Assembly (NCBI GenBank): GCA_900073065.1
Contig: FJOG01000008.1
Span: 810,985 to 874,984 of the forward strand
Source: Phialocephala subalpina
Lineage: Eukaryota; Ascomycota; Leotiomycetes; Helotiales; Mollisiaceae
Direction: 5' to 3'
DNA length: 64,000 nt
A program made the translations under genes and the position numbers. Numbering within the stretch: the first letter of the stretch is position 1; each line of letters begins with the position of its first letter. Shown one piece after another: positions 58,882-64,000 of this stretch. The notes beneath the pieces were generated by a model. That model made no database searches. It saw only the letters and a program-made list of their open reading frames with translations, and had not been told where the DNA came from.

Positions 58882-59717
58882 CTACTTATCCTCTCGTCCA
58901 TCCAACCAGCTCGTGCAGTTGACACAACGGACGGCCTGTTTTGGAGTCAGTACTTTAGTTGGGAGATTGCGATGAATTTGGGAGGGAGTGGAAGTTGGGT
59001 AACTACCTTTTCGCTGATTCGCTTCCTGCAGTAACGGCACTTCACTTGATACTTGATGACGGTATCTTTGCTGAAGAACTCGTAGATACTTGCAAGTAAG
59101 TACAACGCCAGCCCAACACCGATGAAATTGATGGTTTTGTTGAGGAAGCTCCTGCCCTTGAAGTCAGCTCCATTCAAATATAAAAATCTCAGTCCCTGAA
59201 GAAAAGATATGAAACTAGCATCAGGAAGCAGTAGGGTAATATGTAAAGGGACATAGAAGAAACGTAAAAAGTTTGAAAACAAGTAACTCACCCGTAAGCC
59301 AGAACCACTGCACCGTCGTCGGCTGCTTGCTGCATAGTATTATAACCGATTGACATAGTTTGATTGTAGTTTGGACCCTTTCTGAGGACCGCAAACTTCT
59401 CATCCATGTTGCGATTGATGAATGGAAGCAACGATAGGGGTGGCAAAAGGATATCTGAGACGAAGGAGGTGACCACCGTTGTGAAGGCAGCAGCAAGGCT
59501 ATGCATTGTCAGTATGAGGTTCCGAGATTCAAGGGTTGAGGCAGAAGTTATTGGCAACTTACATCAATCCAACAGCCACCTCAATAATATTATCTTGAAG
59601 CACCCAATCTGTAAACCCATGCCACATCCATGAGGCTCCTCTTCCAACAATCTCAACTGAATGTTCGATCAGCTCCTGACTATCATCTCTAATATCTTCT
59701 AGGCGGATTCGAGGCAT
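58882..59717 (-). CDS. mscL: Fungal MscL-family large-conductance mechanosensitive channel (186 aa)
   Basis: Exons, leftward: 59717-59563, 59498-59292, 59151-59007, 58935-58882. They join in phase to 187 codons with stop. A charged N-terminus is followed by WHGFTDWVLQDNIIEVAVGL, the conserved start of MscL helix 1, then LAAAFTTVVTSFVSDILLPP, a periplasm-like loop, DDGAVVLAYGSFLNKTINFI and helix 2 (GVGLALYLLASIYEFF). MscL channels open under membrane tension and release osmolytes. Fungal members are thought to sit in internal or plasma membranes. The C-terminal tail has two CxxC pairs (CRYC ... CVNC), a possible zinc-binding element absent from bacterial MscL. I chose the ATG at 59717 because the longer frame upstream begins with TTG. 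The gene is divergent from the Yar1-like gene, 250 bp away. Confidence 0.9.
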
Positions 59718-59967
59718 GATGAACGTTCTGAAGCCCTCGTCTAGCACTGAACAAACCTCTTCTTCAATATGTACAAAGAAAGTAAAGAGTTGAAGGTTTT
59801 CAGAATCCTGTTTTGATGTCTCGGAGATGAGTTGGCGCTTGGGGCGTTTGAAGAGGGGCCAACACGTGATCAAGATGGTTTGTCTTGGCAGCCACTATCG
59901 ATAAGCTCTTGCCAAAATATTTTGTTGTCCCCCACAAGAACACACATTCGAAGAGAAGCCAGCAAAA
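59718..59967. promoter_or_regulatory. Short divergent promoter, MscL and Yar1-like genes
   Basis: Only 250 bp separate the two start codons, so the promoters must overlap or abut. An ACACGTGAT E-box-like sequence lies at about 59863-59871. Nothing else stands out. Confidence 0.45.
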
Positions 59968-60654
59968 ATGGCGCCCAAACTGACCGAGGACGAGATCAAT
60001 GATCTTCTGTACTATGCGCGTACTGGTGACAAAGAGGAATTCGATATCTTGAAGAATGAGCTCTGCAAGAGAGGGAATGTTTCAGTGGTCGAGTTGGTGC
60101 GAGCTGCGAGGGACGAGCAGAGTGGAAATGGAGTATTGCATATGGCTGCTGCTAACGGTCATCATGGTGAGTTGAGATACGAGAGAGTCTCCAAGATGAT
60201 ATGAATAATAGCTGACCAGTGAATCATAGCTCTCCTCGCCGAACTCTGCAAAGCTCTCTCCGTTCCCTCACCCCAAAACCCTACGATGCTCTCGATCCTG
60301 AACTCGCAAAATAGTGCTGGAAATACGGCTTTACATTGGGCTGCTCTAAATGGACATTTGGAGTCTGTCAAGGTCCTTCTGGAGCAAGGATCAGACCCCA
60401 CAATTACAAATCAACGAGGTCACGATGCTGTCTACGAAGCAGAGCTGAATGATAAGAAGGAAGTCGTCGAATGGGTTCTGAAAGAGGGCGGAGAAGGACT
60501 TGAGGAGGGTGTTTCAGGAGAGACTGGTGAGGGGGAGGCTGAAACTGATGAGGAAATGGGCGAGGACGACAATACCGCCGAGGATGAACAATCGAAGAAG
60601 ATCGCGGAGGGCATGAAGCAGATGGGTCTTGAGGAAGGCAAAGGCAAGAGTTGA
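59968..60654 (+). CDS. yar1: Yar1-like ankyrin-repeat protein (207 aa)
   Basis: Exons 59968-60166 and 60230-60654 join across a 63-bp GT-AG intron in phase to 208 codons with stop. The N-terminus (MAPKLTEDEINDLLYYARTG) forms a helical cap. Ankyrin repeats follow: NGVLHMAAANGHH-ALLAELC (across the splice), then AGNTALHWAALNGHLESVKV and RGHDAVYEAELNDKKEVVEW. The C-terminus is highly acidic (ETDEEMGEDDNTAEDEQ) with a short Lys-rich end. Size, two to three repeats and an acidic tail fit yeast Yar1. Yar1 is a cytosolic and nuclear chaperone for ribosomal protein uS3 (Rps3), shielding its basic surface until it joins the 40S subunit. The function is inferred from family. Confidence 0.88.
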
Positions 60655-62772
60655 TGGATGCCAAGATACACGAAAATTACGAGCCTCGACATCGAGATGG
60701 GAAGCTGGTAGAAGCATCTGAGAGATACCCTCGGAGGTGCATTTCAGCACAACGTCTATGCTTGGTCCATTGCAGGATGAAAAGCGATTAGAAGACATCT
60801 TTCCGCGGCCCGAGCCTTGACTGCTCTTGAAACTACCGAGTAGTTCGCAGACATGGGCTTGGTTCTGATGGCATTGATAGTGATGGACGGCATACTTACA
60901 TTCGAGGTCTGCCTCGCAATGAAATACATCCACATCTTCGGACAAACTTCTTACTACAATTCATTACTGTTGGCTACTGTATTACTTTTTGATGTGGCAA
61001 GGTCGAGTGGCCACTTATGCCCATTCGATTACAGGTCAGTCTTACAGGACGCTCGCTGCACCCCGACCCCTTTTTCACCCTGCAAACGATTCGTTGCCCA
61101 TCATGCTGGGTGGAACGACTCTAGGACAGGCCTCATATCACCGTCCGAATTATCGTACCTCGCCACCTGTTAGGCTCTCCCACATCTTTCTAATTTATTG
61201 CTCTTACCGTGAACCGAAACAATTACAGATCGGTCTGCTTCTATTCATACTCCCCTTTTTCCTTCTACTCTTCGACTCGGTACGCTTCAGTCGCAGAGTT
61301 TACGACCTTTCTATACTCCAGTTCCAGACATAAGTAAGGGCAATTAGTACTGCTATTTCCGGATTCTTCGGCTTGCTCTCGGGATATTGCAAGGCTGATT
61401 CCCACGAAAGACTCAACCACAGCCTTGTTCCTCCACTATTATTCGCGGCTCTCGATCAAGCCACGTCGTATTTCTTAGCGTGTGGCATCGAGTCGGTCGT
61501 ATTTCTCATCCATAGAACTCCAACCTTTCGTTTCCGGAAGGGCGATAAGGGCCGCCGATTTGCATCTACCACAAGGCTCGGGATCGTGTTTCTTGAATGC
61601 CGTTCTTGCGTTCGCAGAAGGTTTGCCGATATGCATACATCTCACAGCGACTCAAGCCCAATGATTCGGGACCAGAATCCCAAAAGTCTTCTTTGGGCCG
61701 AGTACAGCTTCGATTTTTGGCGCAGTCGGGATGCTATTCATCCGCTAGCCCGCGTAATTTGGTAGCCTTACGCTCGACCCGTAACACACTTCTGGGCTTG
61801 GCGAGTACGTAGTTTGCAACGCACTGACTGATTACCTCACTTCTGATTGAGATTGTAAGCCGGCTGGGGGAAGAAGCTTATTCTGAATAAACGTCCAAAG
61901 CGGAGCAGGGAACACCGGCATTTGATCGCTTAAGCTTAATGTCACAAGTTAGCATGCATTAGTGACCAGATCTGTGGAATGACACTGCGCCTCTTCCCCG
62001 GTGAGGGCAAGCAGCGATTCGTTCTTTACTCGTATACATCCCATACCCGGCAAGTGCAAGGTTATCAACGAAGAGGCTGCACGTCGTGATTGGGTGCTGC
62101 TCGCTAGCTCTCTCAACCAACCATTAGAAGCGTACAATAGTCGTTCTCTCGACCAAACGTTGTCAGCTGGTCGTTCTTTCAGCCGATTATCTTCACCTTC
62201 TCGCATTTTCAACCAATCATTGCTCCTTCCGACAGAGGTGAGGGTTTGTTACCTCGTCGGATTCTGGGCCAATTATTGCTTCATCCAATAAAGATTATAC
62301 CCCATCAGCTTTACTGCGAAATATAAAGAGAAAGTCACAACCTGCATGGAACTCAGCATACGAACATCCTGTTGAAGTTGACAGCCATGTGGCGCTGTCA
62401 GCCTGCCTGTGTTTCAACACGCCAAACATCATCTTGAATTGCGAAAGTAATGAGGTACTTTCATATAAAGCCCAAGATGCATCCTTTGAGAAGCCCAAAC
62501 TCTACTCGCTTTGTCAAGCTTTAGTACCTTCTATTACACGCTCCAACACCTCACGGCCAGATCCCCAACTCCTTCACCATGGGTACGTACTTTGTGTGCC
62601 TTTTCGTGTATGTCCACCTCCTCCTCATTCCTTTGTGAGGAGAAGAGGACCTATATTGTATCAATTCTAGCGATCGAAGTTCAGCCTTATCATTGTGCAC
62701 CTCTCTCCTTCGGTCATGCGATGCTAACCTTCTTTTTCATGTCATATTTTGCTCGTCATTCCGCCATCCTTA
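60655..62772. other. Gene-poor stretch, 2.1 kb
   Basis: Frames such as 60989-61333 and 61373-61765 (+) lack recognisable domains. Near the right end, CCAAT-containing segments (about 62104-62275) and a TATAAAG at about 62465 precede an ATG at 62579 in good context (CTTCACCATGG). That ATG may be the real start of the next gene. Confidence 0.4.
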
Positions 62773-63134
62773 ATGTCATCAGCTTCTACTAAGGCCTCTC
62801 CAGTTACTGCAGATACAATTATCGCTATTGTCTTTGGACTGTTCGGAATAATGATCAACCTCCTTGCCGTCGTCCTCGCATACCTCACCCTTAGAGCAAT
62901 GATCATTGATGGCTGTAAGTCGCTATTCTTCTCACTTCCTGAAGATCAAATCCTCTTTTCGTGTCCTTTGTGTTCTGTCGTTGCTGACAGCCTCATTTAG
63001 GCAATGCATCGAAGTCGGCCCAAGTGATTGGGCAAGCACGCTTTTACCACGATCACATGCACGTGATTTCACTTACATCTTCTCAGCAAAGCTCAGACGG
63101 CGAGGGCGCTGGATGGAGAAGGAAAGAAAAGTAA
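62773..63134 (+). CDS. Small single-helix membrane protein (91 aa, one intron)
   Basis: Exons 62773-62914 and 63001-63134 join across an 86-bp intron (GTAAGT...TTTAG) to 92 codons with stop. The N-terminus MSSASTKASPVTAD is followed by one long hydrophobic helix (TIIAIVFGLFGIMINLLAVV) and a hydrophilic tail (CNASKSAQVIGQARFYHDHM ... RRKEK). An alternative model starts at ATG 62579 and splices a single G (62583-62782 removed) into the same frame, giving MASTKASPVTAD. The TATA box upstream favours it. Either way the product is a small membrane protein of unknown role. Confidence 0.55.
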
Positions 63135-64000
63135 TTGAGAGACGGTGGTGTTGAGTCAAGATTTTAGCGATGGTGTTTGGGGTCTTTGTAGGAGAGTACG
63201 ATGTGCCACGTGTGCTGGAACATTTGCTCGAGTCTTTGGATTTTCGGTCACAGGTTAGCCAGTGAAGGGAGTGTTCTTGTTCGATATGTAGTGGAGTCTA
63301 AAGGCTCTTATGATTTGTTAGGAATGGGTGCCAGCTACAAAAGAAGTCCCTAACTGTTCTGTATACTTCTTGCATCATCATCCTTCACATCATATTCTCT
63401 TCTATTCTTGGCCTCGCTAACATTCACCTCATAACGACCCAATGCTGTTTGAAGAGCATTTTGGTATTTTCCCTGAGCATCCTGGAGTCTCTTGCAAACG
63501 AGACGTTCGGACTAATTCTCAATCCTTTTCGAGCCCTTTTTATCTTTGACTCTAGTCCCACACGGTTGTCGATCTTTCGAATCTTTGCACAAGTAGTACC
63601 TGTAGCCGTACCACAAATGAATGCCACGTCCCTTAAGTGCGCATTGTGTTGAAGTTATTTCGTTACCTGGGGTTCTGTACCTCTTCGACTCTTTGCACGA
63701 TGTCTCAATCACTATAGCTCCAAAGTCAGCTTTAAGATAGTACAGAATTCACTAGGACATTCAGGCAGCACGCAATATCTGAGCCAGGCCTCATCAGCCT
63801 TCACTATCATGGAAGCTGAGTCACCATCTGGGGCATCATCCCATTTGACCGCCTTGCATTCAGGGGCTCGTAATGGGGATTTCCATCGTGTTTTCTCGCG
63901 ATTCCTCACTTCAAAAATGATCCCCTATTTCCACACAATCCAATATATACAAGAATTTCAAATATCAAGCATCTTCTCCAACGTAATATCAATCAGATCT
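63135..64000. other. Intergenic to right edge, 0.87 kb
   Basis: No gene is recognised. Frames at 63424-63652 on both strands overlap and carry no domain. TATATA at 63944 with a short leader near the edge could belong to a gene beginning beyond the window. Confidence 0.4.

Noticed and set aside
59718..59873. N-terminal extension of the MscL-like protein
   Set aside because: It opens with TTG. The ATG at 59717 gives the usual fungal MscL start (MPR...).

Overview
The window is genomic DNA of a filamentous ascomycete (Pezizomycotina). Genes are split by short GT-AG introns (mostly 45-65 bp, often with a CTRAC-type branch site close to the acceptor). Protein families include a fungal P450, a 2EXR protein, a fungal MscL channel, a Crb2/Rad9-type checkpoint protein and a DUF-AAA ATPase. 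Genes lie on both strands as independent units. A run of N at 46856-47371 shows a draft assembly. I cannot fix the class or genus from the sequence alone.

The centre of interest is 20468-37637. Four neighbouring genes there match the galactosaminogalactan (GAG) exopolysaccharide cluster known from Aspergillus fumigatus. They are an Sph3-type spherulin-4 hydrolase (+), an Ega3-type GH114 galactosaminidase (-), an Agd3-type deacetylase (-, 11 exons) and a giant Gtb3-type glycosyltransferase (+, 13 exons, about 2893 aa). The expected division of labour is that Gtb3 polymerises and exports a GalNAc-rich chain, secreted Agd3 partly deacetylates it, and membrane-anchored Sph3 and Ega3 cut it. The gene order matches A. 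fumigatus as I recall it, but the UDP-sugar epimerase uge3, expected beside sph3, is not in this window. agd3 and gtb3 share a 1.35-kb divergent promoter region.

Left arm (1-20467): an incomplete conserved gene at the left edge; about 7 kb with no convincing gene; a perfect 250-bp tandem duplication that doubles a small ORF; a small membrane protein; a PGAP4-like Golgi glycosyltransferase; a large membrane protein; a complete four-exon cytochrome P450; and a poorly supported stretch with a hexapeptide-coding minisatellite.

Right arm (37638-64000): small one- or two-helix membrane proteins; a DUF-AAA ATPase divergent from a Crb2/Rad9-like BRCT protein that contains the N gap; a zone (50.2-58.7 kb) where an intact FMO-type monooxygenase sits among four disrupted genes (ankyrin, unknown, Gfo/Idh/MocA oxidoreductase, 2EXR); then an intact divergent pair, fungal MscL and a Yar1-like ankyrin protein; and a sparse right end with one small membrane protein. 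No tRNA, rRNA, CRISPR array or transposon was recognised by eye.
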